From an uncultured Clostridia bacterium (lineage in GTDB: Bacteria > Bacillota > Clostridia > Lachnospirales > Lachnospiraceae): DNA of 64,000 nt. The translations under genes and the position numbers were made by a program. Shown one piece after another: positions 52,719 through 61,700 of the stretch (position 1 is the first letter of the stretch; each line of letters starts with the position of its first letter). A model generated the notes under the pieces. The model worked only from the letters and a program-made list of their open reading frames with translations. It was not told the DNA's origin and did no database searches. The stretch is from the NCBI GenBank assembly GCA_947385955.1, contig CANDNA010000011.1, positions 1 to 64,000 of the forward strand, written 5' to 3'.

Positions 52719-53651
52719 CTAAAATTCTTCCTTTATCAGATAAATTGGTCTGTTTTTCACTTCCATATACATTTTGGCCATATATTGTCCCACAATTCCC
52801 AGACACAAAAGCTGTACACCGCTGATCAGGGAAATAATGCATACCAGAGAAGGCCAGCCCGAAGTAGGATCTCCGAATATGACCGTTCGCACAATGGTAA
52901 AGACAATCAGGATAAATGCCAAAAGGCAGAACACCAGGCCAATGATAGATACAAACGCCAGAGGCATTGTGGAAAAAGCCAGAATACCGTCCAGAGAATA
53001 TAAAAAGAGTTTCCAGAAATTCCACTTGGTCTCCCCTTTGGTACGCTCTATATTTTCATATTCCAGCCACTTGGTTTCAAATCCCACCCAGCCGAAAATC
53101 CCTTTTGTAAAGCGGTTATACTCTGTCATGGAAAGGATGGCATCCACTACCTTCCGTTTCATCAGCCGGTAGTCTCTGGCCCCGTCCACGATTTCCGTAT
53201 GGGAGATCCGCTTCATCAGCGCATAAAACCTTCTGGCAAAGAAAGAACGGATCACCGGTTCTCCCTTCCGTGTCACCCGTCTTGTTGCCACAGAATCATA
53301 GCCCTCTTCTTCCAGATAATGAAGCATCTCCGGAAGCAACGACGGCGGATCCTGCAGATCCGCATCCATCAACACCACATATTCTCCCGATGCTTTCTTA
53401 AGGCCGGCATAAATTCCCGCTTCCTTTCCAAAATTCCGGGAAAAGGAAACCAGATGGACCCGTTTGTCCTTTTCATACAGCTTTTTGACTTCTTCCACCG
53501 TTCTGTCTCCGGAACCGTCATCCACATAGATCAGTTCCAGCCCGATCTTGCGCTGCTCCAGAGCGGCTTCCTGCTTCATCAGCTCTTCATAAAAATAGGA
53601 TACATTTTCTTCTTCATTATAACAGGGGACAATTACGCTCAATACTTTCAT
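52719..53651 (-). CDS. GtrB/CsbB-like family 2 glycosyltransferase, polyprenyl-phosphate sugar synthase
   Basis: 310 residues. LSVIVPCYNEEENV, IYVDDGSGDRT, SFSRNFGKEAGIYAGLKKA and MDADLQDPP (metal motif) form the GT-A domain. DYRLMKRKVVDAIL and TKGETKWNFWKL follow, and two C-terminal helices (about 232-255 and 262-289) end in the GQYMAKMYMEVKNRPIYLI tail. Such proteins attach glucose, GlcNAc or another sugar to undecaprenyl phosphate. The donor could feed the DUF6077-like or GT-C proteins outside. TAGGAG is six bases before ATG 53651. Confidence 0.92.
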   Translation of the reverse strand: MKVLSVIVPCYNEEENVSYFYEELMKQEAALEQRKIGLELIYVDDGSGDRTVEEVKKLYEKDKRVHLVSFSRNFGKEAGIYAGLKKASGEYVVLMDADLQDPPSLLPEMLHYLEEEGYDSVATRRVTRKGEPVIRSFFARRFYALMKRISHTEIVDGARDYRLMKRKVVDAILSMTEYNRFTKGIFGWVGFETKWLEYENIERTKGETKWNFWKLFLYSLDGILAFSTMPLAFVSIIGLVFCLLAFILIVFTIVRTVIFGDPTSGWPSLVCIISLISGVQLLCLGIVGQYMAKMYMEVKNRPIYLIKEEF

Positions 53652-53681
53652 GTCTTGCTCCTAACGGACATTCATTGTCTG

Positions 53682-53690
53682 TATCTTACC
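53682..53690 (-). promoter_or_regulatory. Possible extended -10 box in the gap before the GtrB-like gene
   Basis: On the minus strand TGGTAAGATA-like sequence (TAAGAT at 53688-53683) lies in the 66-base gap between the DUF6077-like gene and the GT2. It matches the box before pseB. No good -35 hexamer is visible at 17 bases, so activity is uncertain. Confidence 0.3.
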
Positions 53691-53717
53691 ACACTTTTTC
53701 CGCTTTGGAAAGATTTG

Positions 53718-55340
53718 TCATCTGCAGTAAACGGCATAGCCCGGGATTTCCCCGGTTTCCTGCCAGCCATACTGCCGGAGGGCATCCTCGCTCATCCTCT
53801 CCCTCAACACCAGAATATTGCACTCCATATCCACTGCCAGAGCTGCTATGGTATCCGGCTGCTGGTAATCTGTTTTCATCTGCTCATACAGGATCATTTC
53901 CGCTTCCCCATAGGGGTAGAAGCTGCGGATCTCCCGGCCGCATCCCGGATGCCAGAGGTCTTTCCCATAAGGCAGCAGGATCCGGCCGTCCGTCAGTCTG
54001 GCCTGCTCCATCACCGTTTCCGGCGCCACCAGCAGCGCCCCCTCTTCATAAGGTTGTGCAAGAAACCGGATTTTATCCAATATCAGGATGTTGTCCTCCG
54101 AAATGTGCCAGGTTTTCGGAAGCTGTGCCTGAAAAGGCAATACCGTGCCGGTCATACAGATCATCACCATCAGACCGGCAAACATAACCGCGCCCCGCTT
54201 CCATTCGTCCGCCACACCCCACATCCCGGTCAGAGAGAACGCAATCCCAAGAACCGCAAACGGCGCTCCCGGAAACATCCCAAGCAGCAGACAGGCCGCC
54301 AGCAGTATGACTTCCCGCCGCTTCCACTTTTTCCTCGTGCGCTCCCGCACCAGATACAGGCCAAGAACCGTAATCAGCAGCATCCCCCACTGCCTGTCAT
54401 TGCCGGGCATAAACATGGACTCCGGTGGGAACAGAAGGGGCTGGGTGAAAATCATCCCGCACAGGGAAAGCAGGATCCCTGCACCGCCATACAGCCATTC
54501 TTTTCCCACCACCATAACATAGAGTATGTAAGCGCCCGTCAGCAGCACGATCACCATCCCGGTGGTCCCACGCCATCCATGATGAAGCAGGGCATAGGCA
54601 TACGAGTCCGTGTCTCCCTCCCCCATAATCAACAGCAGGCTGACAAAAATCAAAAACAGATTCCGTTTCTCTTTCTGTTCTCCCAGAAGCGCCCCTGCCC
54701 ATGCCCGCATGACGATAAACTGCAGAAGCAGCATCCAGACCGGTACTGCCACATATAAAAAAGATGGCAGTGACATACCGCACAGCCGATGGATCCCGCC
54801 GTACAAAAGCGGCAGTGACGCCAGCTTAAAAGGAGGATACATACCATTTGCCAGCAGCTTTCCCGTCAGGGGATCATAGCGGAATATGGTATCGGTCATC
54901 TCTGCCGTCCGGATGGTTTCTGTCATAATATCCCCTGCGGTATCCGGTACATACATAAAGTATCCCCCGATCTGCACTGCCAGCAGCACCCCCAGTACTG
55001 CGGCTTCCACCCACTGCCTTTTGCGCCTTTTATACTTTCCTTTTGTATAGGAAAACAGGCCTTTCACATGGCCCCACAGCAGCCCTGCCGGCTTCCGGTT
55101 CACTGCCAGGGACAACAGGCTGCAGACGCAGACCATGCCTGCCAGCAGGCTGCAGTAAAGAGAGAAACTTCCTTCCAGCTTAATCACAATACAACCGGCA
55201 GTTTCCGCAAGCAGGAAACAGAATAAAAGCCCGGTAATATAGCATTCCGTCAGCGTTATGGTTTCTTTGTCTTTTTTCAGCCTTATAAAAGTAAGTCCCG
55301 GCAATATGGGGAGCATTGCACACAGCAAAAACAATAACAT
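53718..55340 (-). CDS. DUF6077-like multi-pass membrane protein, unknown function
   Basis: 540 residues, about eleven helices. The outside loop VPDTAGDIMTETIRTAEMTDTIFRYDP resembles the conserved acidic loop of DUF6077 proteins, which are common in Clostridia glycan loci and have a GT-C-like layout. A soluble C-terminal part (about 415-540) has AALAVDMECNILVLRE and GYAVYC. It may be a sugar transferase using polyprenyl-phosphate sugar from the GtrB-like gene downstream. GGAGG is four bases before ATG 55340. The family call is tentative and the activity unknown. Confidence 0.62.
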   Translation of the reverse strand: MLLFLLCAMLPILPGLTFIRLKKDKETITLTECYITGLLFCFLLAETAGCIVIKLEGSFSLYCSLLAGMVCVCSLLSLAVNRKPAGLLWGHVKGLFSYTKGKYKRRKRQWVEAAVLGVLLAVQIGGYFMYVPDTAGDIMTETIRTAEMTDTIFRYDPLTGKLLANGMYPPFKLASLPLLYGGIHRLCGMSLPSFLYVAVPVWMLLLQFIVMRAWAGALLGEQKEKRNLFLIFVSLLLIMGEGDTDSYAYALLHHGWRGTTGMVIVLLTGAYILYVMVVGKEWLYGGAGILLSLCGMIFTQPLLFPPESMFMPGNDRQWGMLLITVLGLYLVRERTRKKWKRREVILLAACLLLGMFPGAPFAVLGIAFSLTGMWGVADEWKRGAVMFAGLMVMICMTGTVLPFQAQLPKTWHISEDNILILDKIRFLAQPYEEGALLVAPETVMEQARLTDGRILLPYGKDLWHPGCGREIRSFYPYGEAEMILYEQMKTDYQQPDTIAALAVDMECNILVLRERMSEDALRQYGWQETGEIPGYAVYCR

Positions 55341-55366
55341 GATTCCTCCGGTTTGTCCTGGGCCGG

Positions 55367-56467
55367 CTACAGATACCGGGTTTTCCCGTCCGCTTCCAGC
55401 TTCTCCACAATTTGTTTTACATCCTGCGCCCTGTTTTTCCCGCAGACCAGGATAGTCTCTTCCCCCTCCACTACAATCAGGTCTTTCACACCAATCAGTG
55501 CGATCAGTTTATCCCTGCTATAGCTGATACAGTCCGCCGTATCCAGACTGATCTGTTCCCCATACTGCTGATTGCCGTTCTCATCCGGCGGATACAGTCC
55601 GCCCAATGCATCCAGACTGCCTACGTCGCTCCAGCCGAAATCCCCTTCCAGCACCACCACATTGTCAGCCCGCTCCATAATGCCATAGTCTACAGAAATC
55701 TTGTGAATACCGGGATATACCTCCCTGATGACATCCTTCTCCTGTGCAGTCCCCATGCTGTCTCCGATCCGCACCAGGTCGGCATAAATATCCGGCAGCA
55801 GCTTTGCAAACTGTTCCAGTATCACAGAAGCCTTCCAGACAAACATGCCGCTGTTCCAAAGATATTCTCCCGACGCAAGATACGCCTCTGCCGTTTCTGC
55901 ATCCGGCTTCTCCACAAATTCCCTCACCTGATAAACGATACCGCTTCCTGTATCTGTTTCGGTACCCCCGTCCACACCTGCCTTTGTCTCCCGGCGGATA
56001 TAACCATATCCTGTGGAAGGAAATGTGGGACGGATCCCAATCGTCACCAGCCGGTCTGTCCGCTCCGCTTCCGTCATGGCCTGCTCCAACACCCGGCAAA
56101 AGCCTTCCCCGTCCCGGATGTAGTGATCTGAGGCAAATATCCCCATCACCCCGTCTCCGTATTTCCGGATGATCTCCATTGCGGCATAGCCGATACAGGC
56201 AGCCGTATTTCTGGCAGCAGGCTCGGACAGGATGTGGTCCTGACGAAGCCGCCCTGCGGCAGTCCCGTATGTCAGCTCTGTATAAGCCTCATTGGTTACC
56301 ACAAAAATATCCTCTCCGGATATAACCGGCAAAAGGCGGTCGATTGTCTCATTCAGCATACTGCCTTTTCCGGTCAGATTCAAAAACTGTTTGGGCAGCT
56401 TTTTTCTGCTCAGCGGCCAGAACCGGGTGCCGCTTCCGCCTGCCATGATGATGCCATACCGTTTCAT
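55367..56467 (-). CDS. manC: Mannose-1-phosphate guanylyltransferase
   Basis: 366 residues. GIIMAGGSGTRFWPLSRKKLPKQFL is the GTP-binding loop; LSEPAARNTAACIGYAAM, FASDHYI, FVEKPDAETAEAYL, WNSGMFVWKAS and EGDFGWSDVGS are all conserved in ManC/CpsB. The protein stops before the phosphomannose isomerase domain that longer ManC proteins have. It makes GDP-mannose, which the two next genes turn to GDP-L-fucose. GGAGG is nine bases before ATG 56467. Confidence 0.95.
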   Translation of the reverse strand: MKRYGIIMAGGSGTRFWPLSRKKLPKQFLNLTGKGSMLNETIDRLLPVISGEDIFVVTNEAYTELTYGTAAGRLRQDHILSEPAARNTAACIGYAAMEIIRKYGDGVMGIFASDHYIRDGEGFCRVLEQAMTEAERTDRLVTIGIRPTFPSTGYGYIRRETKAGVDGGTETDTGSGIVYQVREFVEKPDAETAEAYLASGEYLWNSGMFVWKASVILEQFAKLLPDIYADLVRIGDSMGTAQEKDVIREVYPGIHKISVDYGIMERADNVVVLEGDFGWSDVGSLDALGGLYPPDENGNQQYGEQISLDTADCISYSRDKLIALIGVKDLIVVEGEETILVCGKNRAQDVKQIVEKLEADGKTRYL

Positions 56468-56472
56468 TCCCG

Positions 56473-57420
56473 TCAGCCTCCCATTCTCGCACTGTCTGCA
56501 TGTTCCCGGAACCAGTCATAGGCCAGCTTTACCCCTTCCTCCAGTTCCACCTTATGTTTCCAGCCAATGCTGTGCAGCTTTGTCACATCGGTCAGCTTTC
56601 TCGGCGTCCCGTCAGGCATATCGTGATTCCAGACAATGTCGCCTTCATACCCCACCGTTTTCTTCACCAGCTCTGCAAGACTGCGGATGGTCAGTTCCTT
56701 TCCGGTTCCGATGTTGACATGCTGCTCGCCATTATAATGTTCCAGCAGATAGATACAGGCATCCGCCATATCATCCACATACAGAAATTCCCGCAGAGGG
56801 GCTCCGGTTCCCCAAAGCTCCACCGAAGGCGCTCCGGACAGCTTTGCCTCATGGAATTTACGGATCATGGCAGGCATTACATGAGAACCGTCCAGGTCAT
56901 AATTGTCATACGGCCCATACAGATTCGTGGGCATACAACTGATAAAATCATCTCCATACTGGCGTTTATAAAATTTGCACATTTCCATCCCTGCAATCTT
57001 GGCAATGGCATACGCTTCATTGGTCTCTTCCAGAGGCCCGGTCAGAAGCGCATCCTCCGGAATGGGCTGAGGAGCCATCCGGGGATAGATGCAGGTACTG
57101 CCCAGAAACAGCAGCTTCTTTACCTGATAATCGTGACTGCATTTGATCACATTGCACTGAATCTGCAGATTTTCATAGGCAAAATCCGCCGGAGCCGAAT
57201 TGTTGGCGCCGATTCCGCCCACTCTGGCCGCTGCCAGCACCACCACATCCGGCCTCTCTGTATCAAAAAAGGACCTTACTGCTGCCTGATCTGTCAGATC
57301 CAGCTCCCGGTGCGTGCGTCCGATGATGTTATGATATCCCTGTCTCTTCAGGCTGCGGACAATCGCACTTCCCACCAGCCCCCTGTGGCCTGCCACATAT
57401 ATTTTATCTGTTTTTTCCAC
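56473..57420 (-). CDS. fcl: GDP-L-fucose synthase
   Basis: 315 residues. [17 protein letters not shown] is the NADP loop of Fcl; [35 protein letters not shown] (Tyr-x3-Lys) and [13 protein letters not shown] are hallmarks. It converts GDP-4-keto-6-deoxy-mannose to GDP-L-fucose by epimerisation and reduction. The start is GTG at 57420, with GAGG seven bases upstream. It follows gmd by 45 bases. Confidence 0.95.
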   Translation of the reverse strand: MEKTDKIYVAGHRGLVGSAIVRSLKRQGYHNIIGRTHRELDLTDQAAVRSFFDTERPDVVVLAAARVGGIGANNSAPADFAYENLQIQCNVIKCSHDYQVKKLLFLGSTCIYPRMAPQPIPEDALLTGPLEETNEAYAIAKIAGMEMCKFYKRQYGDDFISCMPTNLYGPYDNYDLDGSHVMPAMIRKFHEAKLSGAPSVELWGTGAPLREFLYVDDMADACIYLLEHYNGEQHVNIGTGKELTIRSLAELVKKTVGYEGDIVWNHDMPDGTPRKLTDVTKLHSIGWKHKVELEEGVKLAYDWFREHADSARMGG

Positions 57421-57465
57421 TCTTACACCTCATTCCCGGTCTGTATCATGTCTCTTTGTTATACT

Positions 57466-58536
57466 TTACTGTGCCTTTTTCTCTCTGTATTCCTGACAGC
57501 CCATTCCTGCGATTGCCTTCATATCGCTGTCCATCATCATGGCCACCAGTTTCCTGAAATCCACTTTCCTCTTCCAGCCAAGCTCCCGTTCTGCCTTTTC
57601 GGCATTGCCCCACAAAAATTCCACTTCTGCCGGACGGTAAAACTCCGGATTCACATCCACCAGCACCCTGCCGCTTTCCGCATCCATGCCTTTTTCATGG
57701 ATGCCTTCCCCTTCCCACTTTACGGCAATGCCCAGTTCCCCAAACGCCGCTTCCACAAATTCCCGGACTGTATGGGTTTCATTGGTGGCCAGCACAAAGT
57801 CGCCCGGTGTATCCTGCTGCAGCATCAGCCACATGCCTTCCACATAATCGCCTGCGTATCCCCAGTCCCGCTTGGCATTCATATTGCCAAGCGACAGCTT
57901 TTCCTGCTTTCCTGCCACCATATTGGCAATGGCAAGCGTAATCTTTCTTGTGACAAAGTTTTCCCCTCTTCTGGGGGACTCATGATTAAACAGAATCCCA
58001 TTGCAGGCATAGAGATGATAGGATTCCCTGTAATTCACTGTAATCCAATAGGAATACAGCTTGGCCACACCATAAGGGCTCTTGGGATAAAAAGGTGTTT
58101 CTTCATTCTGGGGCGCCGTTTCCGGCAGCCCGCCGAACAGCTCCGAGGTGGATGCCTGATAGTACCGGCAATTTCCCCCATTGACCCGGATCGCCTCCAG
58201 CAGTTTCAGCGTACTGGTCCCTGTAGCCTCTGCCGTATATTCCGGTACTTCAAAAGAAATCCCCACATGGGACTGGGCTGCCAGATTATACACCTCTGTC
58301 GGCCGGATCTCCGCAATCAGACGCATCAGATTGCTGGAATCCGTAGTATCTGCAAAATGCAGGAAAAATTTCACTTTATAATAATCGGATGCAATCAGAT
58401 GGTCGATCCTGTCCGTATTGGAAATGCTGTGCCTGCGGATCAGCCCATGTACCTCATATCCCTTTTCCAGCAGAAATTCGGCCAGATAACTGCCGTCCTG
58501 CCCGGTAATTCCCGTAATCAATGCCACATGATTCAT
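57466..58536 (-). CDS. gmd: GDP-mannose 4,6-dehydratase
   Basis: 356 residues. [27 protein letters not shown] is the GMD nucleotide loop; [58 protein letters not shown] (catalytic Tyr/Lys) and [16 protein letters not shown] are all GMD marks. It is the first gene of the long minus-strand run. ATG 58536 has AAGGAG nine bases upstream and begins at the conserved strand; ATG 58557 is an alternative. A predicted promoter is at 58604-58633. Confidence 0.96.
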   Translation of the reverse strand: MNHVALITGITGQDGSYLAEFLLEKGYEVHGLIRRHSISNTDRIDHLIASDYYKVKFFLHFADTTDSSNLMRLIAEIRPTEVYNLAAQSHVGISFEVPEYTAEATGTSTLKLLEAIRVNGGNCRYYQASTSELFGGLPETAPQNEETPFYPKSPYGVAKLYSYWITVNYRESYHLYACNGILFNHESPRRGENFVTRKITLAIANMVAGKQEKLSLGNMNAKRDWGYAGDYVEGMWLMLQQDTPGDFVLATNETHTVREFVEAAFGELGIAVKWEGEGIHEKGMDAESGRVLVDVNPEFYRPAEVEFLWGNAEKAERELGWKRKVDFRKLVAMMMDSDMKAIAGMGCQEYREKKAQ

Positions 58537-58603
58537 ATATTGATTCTCCTTTATCATTTCTGGATCGTATTTACAGTTTTAACAGATTTTACATTCCTTC
58601 TGT

Positions 58604-58633
58604 AGTATAACAGCACTTGCCGCCAATTGACAA
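58604..58633 (-). promoter_or_regulatory. Predicted promoter of the long glycan operon (before gmd)
   Basis: On the minus strand: TTGTCA (58633-58628), an 18-base spacer, then TATACT (58609-58604). The start point would be near 58597, giving a leader of about 60 bases before gmd. It lies in the 250-base divergent gap with the DUF212 gene and is the best candidate to drive the whole run. Confidence 0.6.
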
Positions 58634-58728
58634 GACTTCTGTCGGTAATGTCTGTTTTTTGCAGGAATTGTGTGCCTTATTTTTTCTATCCTTTATCATG
58701 TTCAAACAGGCAAAAATTATGACAACTC

Positions 58729-58757
58729 TTGAATCTTATAAAAAATCGTAGTAAACT
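58729..58757 (+). promoter_or_regulatory. Weak predicted promoter before the DUF212 gene
   Basis: Plus strand TTGAAT (58729-58734), 17-base spacer, TAAACT (58752-58757). Both boxes match the consensus only in part. The start would be close to the AGAGGAGG ribosome site at 58774-58781. Confidence 0.3.
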
Positions 58758-58786
58758 GACAGGAGTTACAGAAAGAGGAGGAAAGT

Positions 58787-59245
58787 ATGCACTTTTTCAA
58801 AGGAATTTCCGGAAATGAATTTTTTATTTCTGCGGCACTGGGCTGGCTTCTGGCACAGATTTTAAAAACGCTGATCCATACGGCGCTGACCAGGACCTTT
58901 GTGGCAGAACGGATGGTTGGCAGCGGCGGTATGCCCAGCTCTCATTCTTCTACTGTATGCGCCCTGGCCACTTCTGCCTGTCTGCAGTACGGCAGCGGAA
59001 GTTTTGAATTTGCCATTGCCGCTTTTTTTGCGATTGTCGTTATGTATGATGCCATCGGTGTCCGCCGGGAAACCGGTATCCAGGCTAAGGTACTGAATGA
59101 AATGATGGAGCTTTTTTCTCATATGGGCAAAGATGTCAGTATGGAAGACAAGCTGAAAGAATTTGTGGGACATACGCCGCTTCAGGTTCTTGCCGGTGCC
59201 ATACTGGGTATTGGGGTGGCCTTTGTGGTACACGGACTGGTATAA
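58787..59245 (+). CDS. DUF212/YuiD-family membrane protein (acid phosphatase/haloperoxidase-related)
   Basis: 152 residues with three or four helices. GWLLAQILKTLIH near the N-terminus, GGMPSSHSSTVCALATS (the phosphatase-like Ser-His motif) and YDAIGVRRETGIQAKVLNEM are diagnostic for DUF212. Family members relate to PAP2-type phosphatases but the substrate is unknown; a polyprenyl-phosphate or lipid phosphate is possible. Strong AGAGGAGG site before the ATG. It is divergent from gmd and upstream of the CotH gene by 41 bases. Confidence 0.9.
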   Translation: MHFFKGISGNEFFISAALGWLLAQILKTLIHTALTRTFVAERMVGSGGMPSSHSSTVCALATSACLQYGSGSFEFAIAAFFAIVVMYDAIGVRRETGIQAKVLNEMMELFSHMGKDVSMEDKLKEFVGHTPLQVLAGAILGIGVAFVVHGLV

Positions 59246-59286
59246 CCCTCTCCGGCAGGAGAACCCAACAGAAAGCAGGACCCGAA

Positions 59287-61572
59287 ATGTTTCGACACAA
59301 AAAAATCATTTGTATTATCATTGCAGTTATTTTAGTAGCCCTGTTCCCCTGGATGCAGGATACCCTGACGCTTCCGGCCCGGCCCGCCAGTGCTGCCGTG
59401 CCGGAAACCATTTCTTTTTCTCTGGAAAACGGATTTTATGATCATGACATCGAAATTACGCTGTCCCCCGCATCCCTGCATACCCGGCCGGTGGAGATCC
59501 ATTATACGACAGACGGCAGTACGCCGGATGCCTCCTCTCCCCTTTATACAGAACCCCTGTCTTATCCTGCAGAAACGGAAGTCAGGCCCGTAGTGCTCAA
59601 AGCCATCATCTGTGATCAGGAGCAGACGATTCTCGGCGGGCCGTACACCGCCACCTATTTTGTAGGAAAAAATATAGCTGCATGGACCAACGCACTGGTG
59701 GTTTCCATTACAGCAGATCCGGAGGACCTTTACTCACCGGAAAACGGTATCCTCTATCCCATGTCAGACTGCGGCCCCACAGAGGAGGACTGGTCCTGGT
59801 TCAAAGAACAGAACTGCAAACAGCGGGGAGAGGACTGGATACGGCCTGCCCATATGGATCTGTTCGAGCCGGATGGCAGCAATGTAATCAGTCAGCACAT
59901 CGGTCTGTGTGTGGACGGTGATCACGGCTCCATGACCCACTATCCCTATTCTCTGAAAGTACTGGCCGGGGCAGAATATGATCCCCTTCATGCTTCATTT
60001 ACCTATGATGTATTTCAATATTACAATACAAAAGGCACCCTCTTTCCCCATATTCAGGACTTCAACAATATGGTATTTCGAAACGGCGGCAACGAATACA
60101 ATGCCGGTACAGCAGATCCGGAACAGAAGGGGACCATGCTGCGCTGGAATGTGGGCAGCCGTCTGGCCGATGAGGCCGGCTATATGGTGGCAGGCGCCAG
60201 ACCGGCCATGATTTTCCTGAACGGGGAACTGTACGGTGTTGCCCAGCTTCAGGATACTTACAATAAACACAATACGGAATCAAAAACCCGGCTGAACAAG
60301 GATGCGCTGGAAATTTACAAAGATTCTGAAAGAGCCTGCACAGAGTACGGCGGTTACCAGACTCTGTATTACAGCTATCCTGACTTAAAAGCATCTCCCA
60401 TCCTGCTGCCCGAAAATCAGGAACAATTTGAAGAAACCGTATCAATGGATGATATGTTTTCCTATTATGCCTTTGAGGTGCTTATCAATAATACGGATTA
60501 TCCCAAAAAGAACTATGCCATCTGGCGTTATACCGATGAGCCGTCGGATGTCCCCTATTCCGACGGTAAATTCCGTTTTCTGATCAACGATCTGGACTGC
60601 ACATGGGATTTCCGATATGATGATGACCTGTGGACCGCGCTGTTTGACAACATTAAGGAAAACGGCACTGTTATGGGTTCTCTGATACAGATCGCCGATT
60701 ACAGGGACCGCTTTCTGAACGCCCTCTGCGATCTGATGAACAGCGGGCTTTTTGACAGAGAACATCTGGAAACTGTAATCAATGAAGCGGAAAATGCGTT
60801 TCATCTGATTGCTTCCTATTATTATTCTCCCGAAGATGAAGCCAAACGCCAGCAGAATGTAAACCTGCTGAAAGAAAGCGCCTTTTCCAGAAAGGAAAAA
60901 GTTCAGACATTTATTCAGGATACCTTTCATCCCACAGCGCCCTACACCTTATCTGTCAAAGCGCCCGAAAACGGCACTTCCATCCGTTTCAGCACCACCC
61001 GGCTCACTGCAGCGGACGGAGATTTTGAAGGTACTTATTATGGAGATTATCCCATGACACTGTCCTGGGAATGCAACAATTATCAGAAATTTGTCTGCTG
61101 GAAAATCAATGGCCAGCCGATCCGGGAATCCAGTGTTACCTTAAGCTCTGCCCTGATCCAAAACGGAAAAATCACTGCACAGTTAGTCACTGCCCCCGTT
61201 TCCTCCGAAAAAGGACTGCTGATCAGCGAGATCTATACCGGTCAGGACGGGCCGTGGATCGAACTGTACAACGCTTCCAATGAATCCCTGCATCTGGACA
61301 GCTACAGCCTTTCCAACCGCTTTCCTTCTCCCCTTCTGAAATTCAACCTGCCGGAATATACGCTGAAACCCGGTGAAATCTTTGTTGCAGGTGTTGACAA
61401 TACCGGTATCTTCCGGCTGGAACAGGGAAATACCATATATCTGGTCCATAACAACGAAATTGCAGATCTTACCGTGATTCCGATTATGGCCGACACGGAA
61501 AGCTACGCCCGCCTGGGAGAAACCAATGAATGGCGCTTTTATATCCATCCCACCAGAGGGGTGGTTAACTGA
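59287..61572 (+). CDS. Secreted CotH-kinase-family protein with CHB_HEX and lamin-tail-like domains
   Basis: 761 residues. A signal peptide or anchor (IICIIIAVILVALFPW) is followed by a small domain with IHYTTDGSTPDASSPLYTEP, the CHB_HEX_C/FN3-like pattern (about 70-100). The CotH domain runs about 130-560 with WIRPAHMDLFEPDG, LCVDGDHGSMTHYPYSLKVLA, PAMIFLNGELYGVAQLQD and RFLINDLDCTWDFRYDDD, the acidic metal segment. A C-terminal part (about 640-761) has LLISEIYTGQDGPWIELYNAS, a lamin-tail-domain pattern. CotH proteins are atypical protein kinases, often secreted or coat-associated. The target is unknown. Confidence 0.88.
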   Translation: MFRHKKIICIIIAVILVALFPWMQDTLTLPARPASAAVPETISFSLENGFYDHDIEITLSPASLHTRPVEIHYTTDGSTPDASSPLYTEPLSYPAETEVRPVVLKAIICDQEQTILGGPYTATYFVGKNIAAWTNALVVSITADPEDLYSPENGILYPMSDCGPTEEDWSWFKEQNCKQRGEDWIRPAHMDLFEPDGSNVISQHIGLCVDGDHGSMTHYPYSLKVLAGAEYDPLHASFTYDVFQYYNTKGTLFPHIQDFNNMVFRNGGNEYNAGTADPEQKGTMLRWNVGSRLADEAGYMVAGARPAMIFLNGELYGVAQLQDTYNKHNTESKTRLNKDALEIYKDSERACTEYGGYQTLYYSYPDLKASPILLPENQEQFEETVSMDDMFSYYAFEVLINNTDYPKKNYAIWRYTDEPSDVPYSDGKFRFLINDLDCTWDFRYDDDLWTALFDNIKENGTVMGSLIQIADYRDRFLNALCDLMNSGLFDREHLETVINEAENAFHLIASYYYSPEDEAKRQQNVNLLKESAFSRKEKVQTFIQDTFHPTAPYTLSVKAPENGTSIRFSTTRLTAADGDFEGTYYGDYPMTLSWECNNYQKFVCWKINGQPIRESSVTLSSALIQNGKITAQLVTAPVSSEKGLLISEIYTGQDGPWIELYNASNESLHLDSYSLSNRFPSPLLKFNLPEYTLKPGEIFVAGVDNTGIFRLEQGNTIYLVHNNEIADLTVIPIMADTESYARLGETNEWRFYIHPTRGVVN

Positions 61573-61593
61573 ACTGAAAATCTGCATGCAAAA

Positions 61594-61630
61594 AGCCGGC
61601 GGTTCCTGATAAACCGCCGGCTCTTATTTT
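61594..61630. terminator. Bidirectional rho-independent terminator between the CotH gene and ugd
   Basis: AGCCGGCGGTT (61594-61604) pairs with AACCGCCGGCT (61612-61622) around a 7-base loop. On the plus strand CTTATTTT follows; on the minus strand the stem is followed by TTTTT. It can end both convergent transcripts. The rest of the 128-base gap shows nothing else. Confidence 0.88.
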
Positions 61631-61700
61631 ACCGGTCACATTCTCTGATGGCATCCTCCACACCCGGAACCATCTCAAACCATTTACTTTTTCTATAGGA

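Noticed and set aside
53199-54758. 519-codon plus-strand open frame
   Set aside because: Opposite the GtrB-like and DUF6077-like genes; no domain visible.
56500-58605. 701-codon plus-strand open frame
   Set aside because: It lies wholly opposite gmd and fcl, whose motifs are complete; it has no recognisable domain or ribosome site. Many such antisense frames occur here because of codon bias.
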